64,000 bases of DNA from Thalassovita sp. (GCA_029212905.1 JARGPB010000003.1:1-64000); one strand, 5' to 3'. Counted from the stretch's first letter, positions 41,029 through 50,612 are shown. Notes: generated by a model not told the origin, from the sequence alone. Program-made: numbers and translations.

Positions 41029-41934
41029 ATGAACAATCAAGCCCCCTCTAGCCCGGTCATGGGCGTTTTTTGGATGCTGGTCACAGGCGCTTTGTTCGTC
41101 TGTGTGACGGCTTTGGTCAAAACACTGGGGCCCGTCATCCCAGCGGCCGAGGCCGCGTTCCTGCGATATGCAATCGGGATGGTGTTCGTTTTGCCGATGC
41201 TGCGCCCGATTTTTCGCGCAAGACTAACACGCCGACAATGGGGGCTGTTTGCCCTGCGCGGATTGGCGCATTCGGGTGGGGTCGCGCTGTGGTTCTACGC
41301 GATGGCGCGCATCCCGATCGCAGATGTAACCGCGATGAACTATATGTCTCCGATCTATGTGACATTGGGGGCTGCGTTGTTTTTAGGGGAAAAATTGGCC
41401 TTGCGCCGAATTATGGCGGTGGTTTTTGCGCTGCTTGGGGCGCTGATTATCCTACGCCCTGGATTCAGAGAGGTCGGGCAGGGGCATATTGCAATGCTGT
41501 TCGCAGCAGTGGTTTTCGGTGCGTCTTACCTGTTGGCAAAACGTCTGAGTGACGAAAGCAGCCCGGCTGTCGTGGTGGGGATGCTGTCGATATTCGTGAC
41601 CATTGGCCTGTTTCCCATGGCGGCCTCGGTGTGGGTCACGCCGGATCTGTGGACGCTGTTTATTCTGTCGGCGGTCGCTCTGACTGCGACTGCGGGGCAT
41701 TACACGATGACAATGGCCTTTGCTGCGGCGCCATTGACCGTGACGCAGCCGGTGACTTTCTTGCAATTGGTCTGGGCGTGTTTGCTGGGGTATTTTGTCT
41801 TTGACGAGGGAATCGACCTGTGGGTCGTGGTGGGCGGCACGGTCATTCTGGGCTCGGTTAGTTTCATCACCTGGCGCGAGGCCGTGCTGAAGCGGCGCCT
41901 GAGGACGCCGCCCGCCATTGCCACAAAACTGTAG
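41029..41934 (+). CDS. DMT-superfamily (EamA) transporter
   Basis: A 301-residue transporter with ten predicted helices in two EamA repeats, each starting with a conserved stretch (PAAEAAFLRYAIGMVFVLPML; VVVGMLSIFVTIGLFPMAA). The substrate is not predictable; relatives export amino acids and metabolites. The stop TAG abuts the stop of choV with no base between them. Confidence 0.85.
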   Translation: MNNQAPSSPVMGVFWMLVTGALFVCVTALVKTLGPVIPAAEAAFLRYAIGMVFVLPMLRPIFRARLTRRQWGLFALRGLAHSGGVALWFYAMARIPIADVTAMNYMSPIYVTLGAALFLGEKLALRRIMAVVFALLGALIILRPGFREVGQGHIAMLFAAVVFGASYLLAKRLSDESSPAVVVGMLSIFVTIGLFPMAASVWVTPDLWTLFILSAVALTATAGHYTMTMAFAAAPLTVTQPVTFLQLVWACLLGYFVFDEGIDLWVVVGGTVILGSVSFITWREAVLKRRLRTPPAIATKL

Positions 41935-42954
41935 TTAGCCGCCGCGCGGGTCTAGCAGTTTTTCCATGATGGTTTTGGCCGTGATCTGGCCCACCATCCG
42001 TCCGTTCTCAAGCACACTGACAGGGCCAGCGCTGGCGGCCTTCATGACCTCGCGGACGGATGTCTCTGGCGTCACCGTTGTCGCGTGGCTGTCGCTTGCG
42101 GGTTCCATCACATCGCGCGCGCATAGCACACCCAGAGGGTTCATATGTGCCACAAATTCAGCCACATAGTCGGTGGCTGGCGCGGTGAATATCTCTTGTG
42201 GGGTGCCGCATTGAACGATACGCCCGCCCTCCATGATGGCGATGCGATTGCCAATTTTGAAGGCCTCGTCCAAATCGTGAGATACGAAAATGATCGTGCG
42301 TTTCAGCTTTTGTTGCAGGTCCAGCAGTTCGTCCTGAAGATGAGCCCTGATCAATGGGTCAAGGGCCGAGAACGGCTCGTCCATCAGCAGGATCGGTGCA
42401 TTGGTGACAAAGGCACGGGCCAGGCCCACGCGTTGCTGCATCCCGCCGGACAGATCACCGACTTTGCGATCGGCCCAGTCGGCCAGCCCAACCAGTTCCA
42501 GCTGGGTCTCGACGCGGGAATTCCGCTCGTCAGGGTCAATACCTGCCAGCTCTAACCCCAGTCCGACGTTCTCACGGACGGTGCGCCAGGGCAGAAGCCC
42601 GAATTGCTGGAACACCATTGCAACATTGTGCTGACGGATCGAACGCAGTGTTTTGGGGTCCGCGTTGGTGACATTCTCCATGCCCTGATCCGTGGAAACC
42701 TCCACATGGCCACGCACGACGGGGTTCAGCCCGTTCACCGCGCGCAAAAGCGTTGATTTCCCAGACCCGGAGAGGCCCATCAGCACCAGGATTTCACCCT
42801 CATCAACGGTCAGAGAGCAGTTGTGCACTCCCAGAACCTGATCGGTTTCCTGTTGGATCTCTGTTCGATCCTGACCGGCATCCATCAGGGGGAGGGCAGT
42901 CTCGGGGTTTTCACCGAAGACAATGGAAACATTGTCGAAAATGACAGCACTCAT
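41935..42954 (-). CDS. choV: Choline ABC transporter ATP-binding protein
   Basis: A 339-residue ATPase of the ProV/ChoV type. Walker A is GLSGSGKST, signature LSGGMQQRVGLARA, Walker B LLMDEPFSALDP, and SHDLDEA the switch region. The C-terminus holds a CBS-like domain (VLENGRMVGQITAKTIMEKL), as in ProV and ChoV, which tunes activity. It is the last gene of choXWV; its start overlaps the choW stop by four bases. Confidence 0.92.
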   Translation of the reverse strand: MSAVIFDNVSIVFGENPETALPLMDAGQDRTEIQQETDQVLGVHNCSLTVDEGEILVLMGLSGSGKSTLLRAVNGLNPVVRGHVEVSTDQGMENVTNADPKTLRSIRQHNVAMVFQQFGLLPWRTVRENVGLGLELAGIDPDERNSRVETQLELVGLADWADRKVGDLSGGMQQRVGLARAFVTNAPILLMDEPFSALDPLIRAHLQDELLDLQQKLKRTIIFVSHDLDEAFKIGNRIAIMEGGRIVQCGTPQEIFTAPATDYVAEFVAHMNPLGVLCARDVMEPASDSHATTVTPETSVREVMKAASAGPVSVLENGRMVGQITAKTIMEKLLDPRGG

Positions 42955-43796
42955 TTGCGTTCCATCCTCAGCATGCGGTCCAGAATGATGGCCACCACAA
43001 CGATGATGAAGCCCGATTCAAAGCCAAGCGCGGTATTCACCTGGCCCAGTGCACGCATCACCGGCACGCCCAGCCCATCCGCACCGACAAGAGCCGCGAT
43101 CACAACCATGGACAGCGAAAGCATAATGGTCTGGTTCAGCCCGGCCATGATCTGCGGCAGGGCATAGGGTAGCTCGACCTTCCACAGGGTTTGGCGCGGG
43201 GTGGCACCAAAGGCGCGCACGGCCTCAAGCAGGGCCTGAGGGGTCGAAGAAATGCCAAGCTGCGTCAGGCGGATCGGCGCGGGGAGCACGAAAATCACGG
43301 TGGCCAGCAGACCAGGCACCATGCCGATGCCGAAAAACACAATGGCGGGAATAAGATAGACAAAGGTCGGCAATGTCTGCATCAGGTCCAGAATGGGGCG
43401 CATCCAGGCATACAGGCGCGGGCGGTGCGCAGCGGCGATCCCGATCGGCACACCCAGCCCCATGCAGACCACACAGGCCGACAGGACCAGTGTCAGGCTT
43501 TCGGTTGTTTCTTCCCAATAGCCTTGATTAATCACGAATAGCAGACCCAGCGCGACGAACAGGGCCGTCTTCCAACTGCGCTGCAGGGCATAAGCGATCC
43601 CCGCGAAAACCACGACCATGATCAACGGATGAGGCGTTTGCAGCACCCACAGGATGCCCTCGATCATGGCTTCTAGCACCACCGAGATCGTGTCGAAGGC
43701 GCCTTCGAAATTGTCCTTCAGAAAATCAAAGATCTTTTTGGCGGTTTTGCCCACCGGGATCTTGTCGTCTTCTAACCACTCTAAGAGTGAAACCAT
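42951..43796 (-). CDS. choW: Choline ABC transporter permease
   Basis: A 281-residue permease of the ProW/ChoW type with at least six membrane segments. It has the cytoplasmic EAA loop in ALLEAVRAFGATPRQTLWKVELPYALPQIMAGLNQ and a hydrophilic amphipathic N-terminus. It lies between choX and choV and would form the channel for choline uptake. A hairpin separates it from choX. Confidence 0.92.
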   Translation of the reverse strand: MVSLLEWLEDDKIPVGKTAKKIFDFLKDNFEGAFDTISVVLEAMIEGILWVLQTPHPLIMVVVFAGIAYALQRSWKTALFVALGLLFVINQGYWEETTESLTLVLSACVVCMGLGVPIGIAAAHRPRLYAWMRPILDLMQTLPTFVYLIPAIVFFGIGMVPGLLATVIFVLPAPIRLTQLGISSTPQALLEAVRAFGATPRQTLWKVELPYALPQIMAGLNQTIMLSLSMVVIAALVGADGLGVPVMRALGQVNTALGFESGFIIVVVAIILDRMLRMERK

Positions 43797-43847
43797 TGCG
43801 TGTCCTCGCGTTTCCCTGTCGGTCTGGCGTCGTTGCGCCGGGATAGC

Positions 43848-43880
43848 AAAACACCCCTCTGTTGGATCAGAGGGGTGTTT
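43848..43880 (-). terminator. Attenuator hairpin between choX and choW
   Basis: AAACACCCCTCT and AGAGGGGTGTTT make a perfect 12-bp stem around GTTGGATC, and on the minus strand TTTTG follows. Placed just after choX, it would end most transcripts there and leave the binding protein in excess over the permease and ATPase. Confidence 0.8.
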
Positions 43881-43890
43881 CCGTGGTCAG

Positions 43891-44805
43891 TTACATGCCA
43901 AAGGCGGCTTTGACTGCGGTCAGGCCATCGCCACCGTCTTTGGTGGTGACGCCGTCCAGCCAGCTGGCCCATGCGTCAGGGTTGGCCTTTAGCCAAGCCT
44001 CGGTTGCGTCATCGGCTTCGGTGCCTTCGTCCAGAATCTCGCCCATGATCTGGTTTTCCATCGGCAGCGAGAATTTCAGGTTGCCCAGCAGTTTACCCAC
44101 GTTGGGACATTCCGCAGCATACCCTTTGCGGGTCACGGTATGAACGACGCCTTCACCACCAAAGAAGTCTTCGCCACCGGGCAGGTATTTCAGCTCGAAG
44201 TTGGCGTTCATGGGGTGGGGTTCCCAGCCGAGGAAAACAACATCGTTGCCCTTGCCATAGGCGCGGGCGACCTGAGCCAACATACCCTGTTCCGAGGATT
44301 CAACGACTTCGAAACCCTCCAGACCGTGTGTGTTGGCTTCGATCAGCGACACCAGATAGCCGTTGCCCTCGTTGCCTGGCTCGATCCCATAGATCTTGCC
44401 GTCCAGGCTGTCCTTGAATTTGGCGATGTCACCATAGGACTTCAGGCCTTTTTCATAGGTATAGGCGGGCACGGCCAGTGTATATTTGGTGCCTTCCAGG
44501 TTGACCGCGACGCTCTCGATCTCGCCGCTTTCCAGATAGGGGCTGATCGCGCCGTTTTGCGCGGGCATCCAGTTGCCCAGAAAAACGTCGACGTCGTCGC
44601 TTTCGAGCGAGGCAAACGTGACGGGGACCGACAGGATTTTGACATCGACGTCGTAGCCCAGGGCTTCGAGAACGTGCTTGGTCGCCGAGGTGGTCGTGGT
44701 GATGTCGGTCCAGCCAACATCCGAGAAAGTGACTTCGTCGCAATCTGCGACTGCGGGGGCCGCCGCCAGCATCGCCAGGACGGAAAGAGTGGATTTAAGA
44801 TGCAT
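43891..44805 (-). CDS. choX: Choline-binding periplasmic protein
   Basis: A 304-residue substrate-binding protein of the OpuAC/ChoX type. A Sec signal peptide ends at Ala20. The aromatic residues that hold the quaternary amine are visible as Trp32 (DVGWTDI), Trp79 (LGNWMPAQ), tyrosines near 115-117 and a Trp in GWEPHPMN. Cys22 and the Cys of AAECPNVG can form the known ChoX-type disulfide. ATG 44805 follows GGGAG; the upstream frame is the betI promoter region. It is divergent from betI and likely under BetI control. Confidence 0.93.
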   Translation of the reverse strand: MHLKSTLSVLAMLAAAPAVADCDEVTFSDVGWTDITTTTSATKHVLEALGYDVDVKILSVPVTFASLESDDVDVFLGNWMPAQNGAISPYLESGEIESVAVNLEGTKYTLAVPAYTYEKGLKSYGDIAKFKDSLDGKIYGIEPGNEGNGYLVSLIEANTHGLEGFEVVESSEQGMLAQVARAYGKGNDVVFLGWEPHPMNANFELKYLPGGEDFFGGEGVVHTVTRKGYAAECPNVGKLLGNLKFSLPMENQIMGEILDEGTEADDATEAWLKANPDAWASWLDGVTTKDGGDGLTAVKAAFGM

Positions 44806-44825
44806 CGAGTGCTCCCTGTTTTTTC

Positions 44826-44845
44826 TTGATTGACGAGTCAATAAA
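44826..44845. promoter_or_regulatory. BetI operator in the choX-betI divergent region
   Basis: TTGATTGACGAGTCAATAAA contains the perfect palindrome ATTGAC-ga-GTCAAT (44829-44842). It resembles the BetI-binding sites known in front of E. coli bet genes (TTGATTG...TTCAAT). It is centred between the two divergent start codons (44805, 44888), so a single site could repress both units until choline is present. Confidence 0.75.
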
Positions 44846-44887
44846 AACCCATTTAGCCTTGTGAGGCAAGAAATACATGGATGTGTC

Positions 44888-45472
44888 ATGCCTCGACTTG
44901 GAATGGAGCCTATACGGCGAGAAGCGCTTGTCAAAGCTACGATCGCCGAAATCGGCGAGGCAGGAACGCTGGATGTGACGGTCAATCGGATCGCCAAACG
45001 CGCTGGAATGTCGTCGGCATTGGCGCACCACTATTTCGGCGGAAAGGAAGATATTTTCCTGGCTGCCATGCGCCACGTCCTGACTGTTTACGGCGCTGAG
45101 GTGCGCGGAGCCCTGATCATGGCAGCGGACCCGCGCAGCCGGGTCGAGGCGATCATCCGGGCGTCGTTTTCGGATACCAGTTTTCGCCAAGAGGTGATTG
45201 CCGCCTGGCTGAATTTCTATGTGATGGCGCTGTCCAGCGCTCCGGCAAAGCGGCTGTTGTTGATTTATCAGCGGCGGATCAGATCGAATCTGTGCCATGG
45301 GTTGCGCCCGCTTCTGGGTGCGCGCGCCGGTGGCGTGGCCGAGAATATCGCTGCGCTGATTGACGGGGGATACCTGCGTCAATCTTTGGGCCAAGAAACA
45401 GTAGACGGGGCTAAGGCCATTGAAATCGTTATGCAATACCTAGATCTTGAGCTGGAGAGGGGGTCCGCATGA
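44888..45472 (+). CDS. betI: TetR-family repressor of choline metabolism
   Basis: A 194-residue TetR-type repressor. The start MPRLGMEPIRREALVKATI is characteristic of BetI, and the DNA-binding helices read VTVNRIAKRAGMSSALAHHY with FGGKEDIFLAAM after it. ATG 44888 is preferred to an earlier in-frame codon. Its stop overlaps the betC start (ATGA). It should release DNA when choline binds and thus derepress bet and cho genes. Confidence 0.95.
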   Translation: MPRLGMEPIRREALVKATIAEIGEAGTLDVTVNRIAKRAGMSSALAHHYFGGKEDIFLAAMRHVLTVYGAEVRGALIMAADPRSRVEAIIRASFSDTSFRQEVIAAWLNFYVMALSSAPAKRLLLIYQRRIRSNLCHGLRPLLGARAGGVAENIAALIDGGYLRQSLGQETVDGAKAIEIVMQYLDLELERGSA

Positions 45473-46977
45473 CGCGGCCAAACATACTTATTCTGATGGT
45501 CGATCAGCTGAACGGCACTCTGTTCCCTGATGGTCCGGCCGAATGGCTGCACCTGCCGAACTTGCGGCGCCTTGCCGACCGTTCGACCCGGTTTCGCAAT
45601 GCTTATACTGCATCGCCTCTTTGCGCGCCGGGGCGGGCCAGCTTTATGTCTGGCCAGCTGCCCAGTGCCACGCGGGTTTATGACAATGCGGCCGAGTTTG
45701 CCTCGTCCATCCCCACCTATGCGCACCATTTGCGCCGTGCGGGTTATCAGACCTGTTTGTCGGGCAAGATGCATTTCGTTGGGCCCGACCAGATGCATGG
45801 CTTCGAAGAACGCCTGACCACCGACATCTATCCTGCCGATTTTGGCTGGACGCCGGACTATCGCAAGCCGGGGGAGCGGATCGACTGGTGGTACCATAAC
45901 ATGGGCTCGGTTACGGGCAGTGGCGTGGCTGAAATCTCAAACCAGATGGAGTATGACGACGAGGTCGCCTATAACGCGACTCGCAAGATTTATGACCTTG
46001 CACGCGGGCAGGACGCACGCCCCTGGTGCCTGACTGTCAGTTTTACTCACCCGCATGACCCGTATGTGGCACGCAAAAAATACTGGGATCTGTACGAGGA
46101 TTGCGCCCATCTGGACCCGGATGTGCCCCCGATTCCCTATGACGATCAGGACCCGCATTCCAAACGGATTTTCGACGCGAACGACTGGCGCTCATTCGAT
46201 TTGACGACCGAGGACGTCCGCCGCTCGCGGCGGGCGTATTTCGCCAATCTCAGCTATCTGGATGACAAAATAGGCCAGATTCTGGACACGCTGGAAACCA
46301 CCCGCCAAGAGGCAATCATCCTCTTTGTGTCGGACCATGGTGATATGCTGGGCGAACGCGGCCTGTGGTTCAAAATGAGCTTCTACGAAGGGTCGGCGCG
46401 GGTCCCGATCATGATCTCGGCCCCGCAGATGGAACCGGGGCTTTGCACCGATCCGGTGTCGAACATTGATATCTGTCCGACGCTTTGCGATCTGGCGGGC
46501 GTCAGCATGGACGAAATCGCGCCATGGACCACTGGCGAAAGCCTCGTGCCATTGGGACAAGGGGCGGAGCGCACCAGCCCCGTGGCGATGGAATACGCGG
46601 CCGAAGCGTCGTATGCGCCGATGGTCAGTTTGCGCTATGGTAAATGGAAATATAACCGCTGTGCGCTGGATCCTGATCAGCTGTTCGACCTGGACGCTGA
46701 CCCGCACGAGCTGACCAATCTGGCCGACGATCCCGCACATGCGGGCACGCTGGCCAGCCTGCGCGCCAAATCCGAAACCCGCTGGGACCTGGATCGCTAT
46801 GACGCCGAGGTTCGCGAAAGCCAGGCGCGCCGCTGGATCGTCTACGAAGCTCTGCGCCAGGGTGGTTACTACCCCTGGGATTACCAACCGCTGCAAAAAG
46901 CCTCGGAACGTTTCATGCGCAATCACATGGACTTGAACACATTGGAAGAAAGCCAACGCTTTCCGCGTGGCGAATAG
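45469..46977 (+). CDS. betC: Choline sulfatase
   Basis: A 502-residue sulfatase that releases choline from choline-O-sulfate. The formylglycine motif is CAPGR (Cys52-Arg56) in SPLCAPGRASFMSGQ. Metal ligands lie in ILMVDQLNG, and DHGDMLGERGLWFK carries the second metal site. The C-terminal WIVYEALRQGGYYPWDYQP is a choline-sulfatase-specific segment. Marine algae and bacteria make choline sulfate as an osmolyte, which suits the habitat. It is linked to betI by a four-base overlap. Confidence 0.96.
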   Translation: MTRPNILILMVDQLNGTLFPDGPAEWLHLPNLRRLADRSTRFRNAYTASPLCAPGRASFMSGQLPSATRVYDNAAEFASSIPTYAHHLRRAGYQTCLSGKMHFVGPDQMHGFEERLTTDIYPADFGWTPDYRKPGERIDWWYHNMGSVTGSGVAEISNQMEYDDEVAYNATRKIYDLARGQDARPWCLTVSFTHPHDPYVARKKYWDLYEDCAHLDPDVPPIPYDDQDPHSKRIFDANDWRSFDLTTEDVRRSRRAYFANLSYLDDKIGQILDTLETTRQEAIILFVSDHGDMLGERGLWFKMSFYEGSARVPIMISAPQMEPGLCTDPVSNIDICPTLCDLAGVSMDEIAPWTTGESLVPLGQGAERTSPVAMEYAAEASYAPMVSLRYGKWKYNRCALDPDQLFDLDADPHELTNLADDPAHAGTLASLRAKSETRWDLDRYDAEVRESQARRWIVYEALRQGGYYPWDYQPLQKASERFMRNHMDLNTLEESQRFPRGE

Positions 46978-46981
46978 CTCT

Positions 46982-47007
46982 TTCATCTTGCTGGAAATAC
47001 TCAATAA
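46982..47007 (+). repeat. Intergenic repeat copy 2
   Basis: TTCATCTTGCTGGAAATACTC between betC and betB shares its core with the copy at 24140. It fills almost the whole gap and ends two bases before the betB start codon, so it also supplies that gene's ribosome-binding region. Confidence 0.55.
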
Positions 47008-47008
47008 A

Positions 47009-48469
47009 ATGACCTATCCAACCCAACCCACCGCCAGCCATTTCGTGAATGGTGCCTATCTCGAGGACACGGCGGGCACGCCTTTGCCCGTGATCTATCC
47101 GGCCACCGGACATGAAATCGCGCGGCTGTATATGGCCACGCCTGCTGTCATCGAACAGGCCTTGAATGCTGCCAAACAGGCGCAGGCGGAATGGGCCGCA
47201 CTGTCTGGCACGGAACGGGGGCGCATTCTGCGTCGCGCCGCCGATATGATCCGCGATCGCAACCATGAGCTCTCAGAGCTGGAAACCTATGACACCGGAA
47301 AACCATTGCAGGAAACGCTGGTGGCGGATGCGACCTCCGGCGCCGATGCGTTAGAGTATTTCGGCGGCTTGGCTGGGTCTCTGACCGGAGAACATATTCC
47401 GTTGGGCGACGGAAACTGGGCCTACACCATGCGCGAGGCTTTGGGCGTGTGCGTCGGGATCGGCGCATGGAACTATCCCACGCAGATCGCCTGCTGGAAG
47501 GCCGCGCCCGCGCTGGCCTGCGGGAATGCGATGGTATTCAAACCCTCGGAAACCACGCCGTTGTGCGCTCTGAAAGTGGCCGAGATCCTACACGAGGCGG
47601 GCCTGCCAGCGGGTCTGTTCAACGTGGTGCAGGGCGCGGGCGAGGTAGGCCGCAGCCTGGTCACTGATGCACGTGTGGACAAGGTTTCTCTGACTGGGTC
47701 GGTTCCAACAGGTCGCAAGGTCTATGCCGCAGCGGCGGCGGAAATGAAGCATGTGACGATGGAGCTGGGCGGGAAATCACCGTTGGTTGTCTTTGACGAC
47801 GCAGATATCGAGGACGCCGTGGGCGGGGCGATTTTGGGGAATTTCTACTCCTCGGGGCAGGTCTGTTCCAACGGCACGCGTGTCTTTGTGCAAAAGGGTA
47901 TCAAAGAAGCGTTTCTGACACGTCTTTCAGAGCGGTTGAGAGACGCAGTAATCGGAGACCCTATGGACGAGGCAACCAGCTTTGGTCCGATGGTCAGCGC
48001 TGGGCAGTTGGGGATTGTCGAACGCTATATCGCAAAGGGTCAGGAAGAGCGCGCGCGGCTGGTGACTGGCGGCAAGCGGCTGGAGCGCGACGGGTTTTTC
48101 ATTGAACCCACTGTTTTTGCGGATGTTTCCGACGATATGGTGATCGCCCAAGAAGAGATTTTCGGCCCCGTCATGTGTGTTCTGGATTTTGATGACGAGG
48201 CTGAGGTTCTGGCCCGCGCGAATGAGACCGAGTTTGGTCTGGCGGCGGGCGTGTTCACTCGAGATCTGGCCCGTGCGCATCGGATGGTGGCGGGGTTCCA
48301 GGCGGGCACTTGTTTCATCAATTCGTATAACGATGCGCCCGTCGAGATGCCGTTCGGAGGGGTCAAGGCCTCGGGCGTTGGACGTGAGAATTCGAAAGCG
48401 GCGATCGAGCATTATTCGCAACTGAAGTCAGTTTTCGTGCGGATGGATGCGGTCGAGGCGCCGTTCTGA
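47009..48469 (+). CDS. betB: Betaine-aldehyde dehydrogenase
   Basis: A 486-residue NAD(P)-dependent aldehyde dehydrogenase that oxidises betaine aldehyde to glycine betaine. The catalytic Cys286 (SSGQVCSNGTRVFV) and Glu252 (MELGGKSPLVVFDDADIE) are present, with GAWNYP for the cofactor site. GVKASGVGREN and the final IEHYSQLKSV fit BetB. ATG 47009 is the family start; a longer frame overlaps the end of betC. Confidence 0.95.
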   Translation: MTYPTQPTASHFVNGAYLEDTAGTPLPVIYPATGHEIARLYMATPAVIEQALNAAKQAQAEWAALSGTERGRILRRAADMIRDRNHELSELETYDTGKPLQETLVADATSGADALEYFGGLAGSLTGEHIPLGDGNWAYTMREALGVCVGIGAWNYPTQIACWKAAPALACGNAMVFKPSETTPLCALKVAEILHEAGLPAGLFNVVQGAGEVGRSLVTDARVDKVSLTGSVPTGRKVYAAAAAEMKHVTMELGGKSPLVVFDDADIEDAVGGAILGNFYSSGQVCSNGTRVFVQKGIKEAFLTRLSERLRDAVIGDPMDEATSFGPMVSAGQLGIVERYIAKGQEERARLVTGGKRLERDGFFIEPTVFADVSDDMVIAQEEIFGPVMCVLDFDDEAEVLARANETEFGLAAGVFTRDLARAHRMVAGFQAGTCFINSYNDAPVEMPFGGVKASGVGRENSKAAIEHYSQLKSVFVRMDAVEAPF

Positions 48470-48483
48470 TCACCTGAAGGGTC

Positions 48484-48534
48484 GCCGCCCATGCGGGTCG
48501 GCCCACCCGCCCACCCCCGCCCCGCATGGGCGGC
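48484..48534 (+). repeat. 14-bp perfect hairpin between betB and betA
   Basis: GCCGCCCATGCGGG (48484-48497) and CCCGCATGGGCGGC (48521-48534) are exact inverted copies around a 23-nt C-rich loop. No T-run follows, so it is probably an mRNA-stabilising or processing element, or a REP-like repeat, rather than a terminator. Confidence 0.75.
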
Positions 48535-48562
48535 GGCGTGGGTGACAAGCGGAGCGTAAAAT

Positions 48563-50209
48563 ATGGAAGCGGATTTCGTGATCGTCGGGGCCGGCAGTGC
48601 CGGTTGCGCCATGGCCTATAGATTGGGTGAAGCGGGAGCCAGTGTGCTGGTGATTGAATTTGGCGGCAGCGATGCAGGGCCATTCATCCAGATGCCTGCG
48701 GCTTTGTCTTATCCGATGAACATGGGCGTCTATGACTGGGGGTTCCAGTCCGAGCCCGAGTCGCATCTGGGCGGGCGCCGTCTGGCGACACCGCGCGGGA
48801 AGGTGATCGGGGGGTCTTCGTCCATCAACGGGATGGTGTTTGTACGCGGCCACGCGCGGGATTTTGACCACTGGGCAGAATCTGGCGCGGACGGTTGGGG
48901 CTATGCCGACGTGCTGCCCTATTTCAAGCGGATGGAGACATGGCACGGGGGGGCATCGGAATTCCGCGGTACAGACGGGCCGCTGCATGTGACCCGTGGT
49001 CCGCGCAAGAACCCATTGTTTCATGCCTTTGTCGAGGCCGGTCAGCAAGCCGGCTATCCGGTCACCGACGATTACAACGGCCAGCAGCAAGAGGGCTTTG
49101 GCCCGATGGAGCAGACCGTTTACAAAGGGCGACGCTGGTCCGCGGCGAATGCCTATCTGAAACCCGCCAAGAAGAAATTCAATGTCGAGGTCGTGCGCGG
49201 TTTGGCCAGAAAGGTCGTCATCGAAGACGGGCGCGCCGTGGGGGTCGAGATCGAGCGAGGCGGTCAGGTTCAGGTTATACATGCGCGGCGCGAGGTGGTT
49301 TTGGCGGCCTCGTCGATCAATTCACCCAAGTTGCTGATGTTGTCTGGGATCGGTGCGGCGCAACATCTGTCCGAACACGGTATTCCTGTGGTCGCGGACA
49401 GGCCCGGCGTTGGGGCCAATCTGCAGGACCACCTAGAGATTTACATGCAGATGGCAGCCAGCCAACCGGTGAGTCTGTACAAATACTGGAACCTCTGGGG
49501 GAAGGCCCTGATCGGGGCGCAGTGGCTGTTCACAGGCAAGGGGCTGGGGGCCAGTAACCAGTTTGAAAGCGCTGGGTTTATTCGCTCGGCCGCTGGGGTG
49601 GATTACCCGGATATTCAGTATCATTTCCTGCCCATCGCGGTGCGCTATGACGGCAAAGCTGCCGCCGAGGGACATGGATTCCAGGCGCATGTGGGGCCAA
49701 TGCGAAGCGAATCGCGTGGGGCTGTCACCTTGCGTAGCGCCGATCCGGCTGCTGCGCCTGTGATCCGGTTTAATTATATGTCCGAGGAAAGCGACTGGCG
49801 CGATTTCAGAAAATGTATCCGTTTGACACGTGAAATTTTTGGGCAAGAGGCTTTTGCGCCTTTCGTTAAACACGAAATCCAGCCTGGTGCCGCCGTGCAG
49901 TCCGACCAAGAGCTGGACGACTTCATCCGCGAACACGCCGAAAGCGCCTATCATCCCTGTGGGACCTGCCGGATGGGGCGGGCAAGCGACCCGCTGGCTG
50001 TGGTGGATCCTCAGGCGCGGGTGATCGGTGTCGATGGGCTGCGGGTGGCGGATAGCTCGATTTTTCCGCGGATTACCAATGGCAACTTGAACGCGCCTTC
50101 GATCATGGTGGGCGAAAAGGTAAGCGACCTGCTGCTGGAGAGAGAGCCGTTATCGGCGCAGAATCTGGAGCCCTGGCTACACGCTGATTGGCAGGCGGCC
50201 CAAAGATAG
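48563..50209 (+). CDS. betA: Choline dehydrogenase
   Basis: A 548-residue GMC-family flavoprotein that oxidises choline to betaine aldehyde at the membrane. The FAD-binding VIVGAGSAGCAMAYRLGE opens the protein. GKVIGGSSSINGMVFVRGH is the GMC signature 1, and SPKLLMLSGIG signature 2. The catalytic His lies in ESAYHPCGTCRMG, and ITNGNLNAPSIMVGEK ends the protein. It completes the betICBA unit. Confidence 0.95.
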   Translation: MEADFVIVGAGSAGCAMAYRLGEAGASVLVIEFGGSDAGPFIQMPAALSYPMNMGVYDWGFQSEPESHLGGRRLATPRGKVIGGSSSINGMVFVRGHARDFDHWAESGADGWGYADVLPYFKRMETWHGGASEFRGTDGPLHVTRGPRKNPLFHAFVEAGQQAGYPVTDDYNGQQQEGFGPMEQTVYKGRRWSAANAYLKPAKKKFNVEVVRGLARKVVIEDGRAVGVEIERGGQVQVIHARREVVLAASSINSPKLLMLSGIGAAQHLSEHGIPVVADRPGVGANLQDHLEIYMQMAASQPVSLYKYWNLWGKALIGAQWLFTGKGLGASNQFESAGFIRSAAGVDYPDIQYHFLPIAVRYDGKAAAEGHGFQAHVGPMRSESRGAVTLRSADPAAAPVIRFNYMSEESDWRDFRKCIRLTREIFGQEAFAPFVKHEIQPGAAVQSDQELDDFIREHAESAYHPCGTCRMGRASDPLAVVDPQARVIGVDGLRVADSSIFPRITNGNLNAPSIMVGEKVSDLLLEREPLSAQNLEPWLHADWQAAQR

Positions 50210-50347
50210 GCGAGGGGTGTCCTCAGCGTGCTGCAATATGGGGCAGCTATGGCGTGAAAATTGGCAATAGGTTGATCCGTATCAATGTTGGTGTGCGCGT
50301 GACTGCGTAAGTTTTGGTGCCAACATCAAGAACAAGGAGACAGCGCG

Positions 50348-50584
50348 ATGTCGAACACCCCTCATGAGCTGCACGAAGAATTCCCCGAGCAGGCCGACAA
50401 GATCACCGAACTGAAGACGAACAATGCGCATTTTGCCAAGTTGGCAGAAGAGTATCACGAGCTGAACCGCGCCGTGCACCGTGCAGAAACCAACGTCGAG
50501 CCGATGGATACCTTGGCCGAGACAGACCTGCGCAAACGCCGCGCGCTGCTGAAAGACGAAATCTGGGGTCTCTTGGCTGGATAA
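50348..50584 (+). CDS. YdcH-like DUF465 protein
   Basis: A 78-residue helical, charged protein. The ITELKTNNAHFAKLAEEYHELNR and LRKRRALLKDEIWGLL segments are the DUF465 (YdcH) pattern. It probably forms a helical hairpin. Function is unknown. It stands alone and ends in a strong terminator. Confidence 0.88.
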   Translation: MSNTPHELHEEFPEQADKITELKTNNAHFAKLAEEYHELNRAVHRAETNVEPMDTLAETDLRKRRALLKDEIWGLLAG

Positions 50585-50612
50585 GTAAGAAATTGAGACA
50601 GTGAAGCGACAG

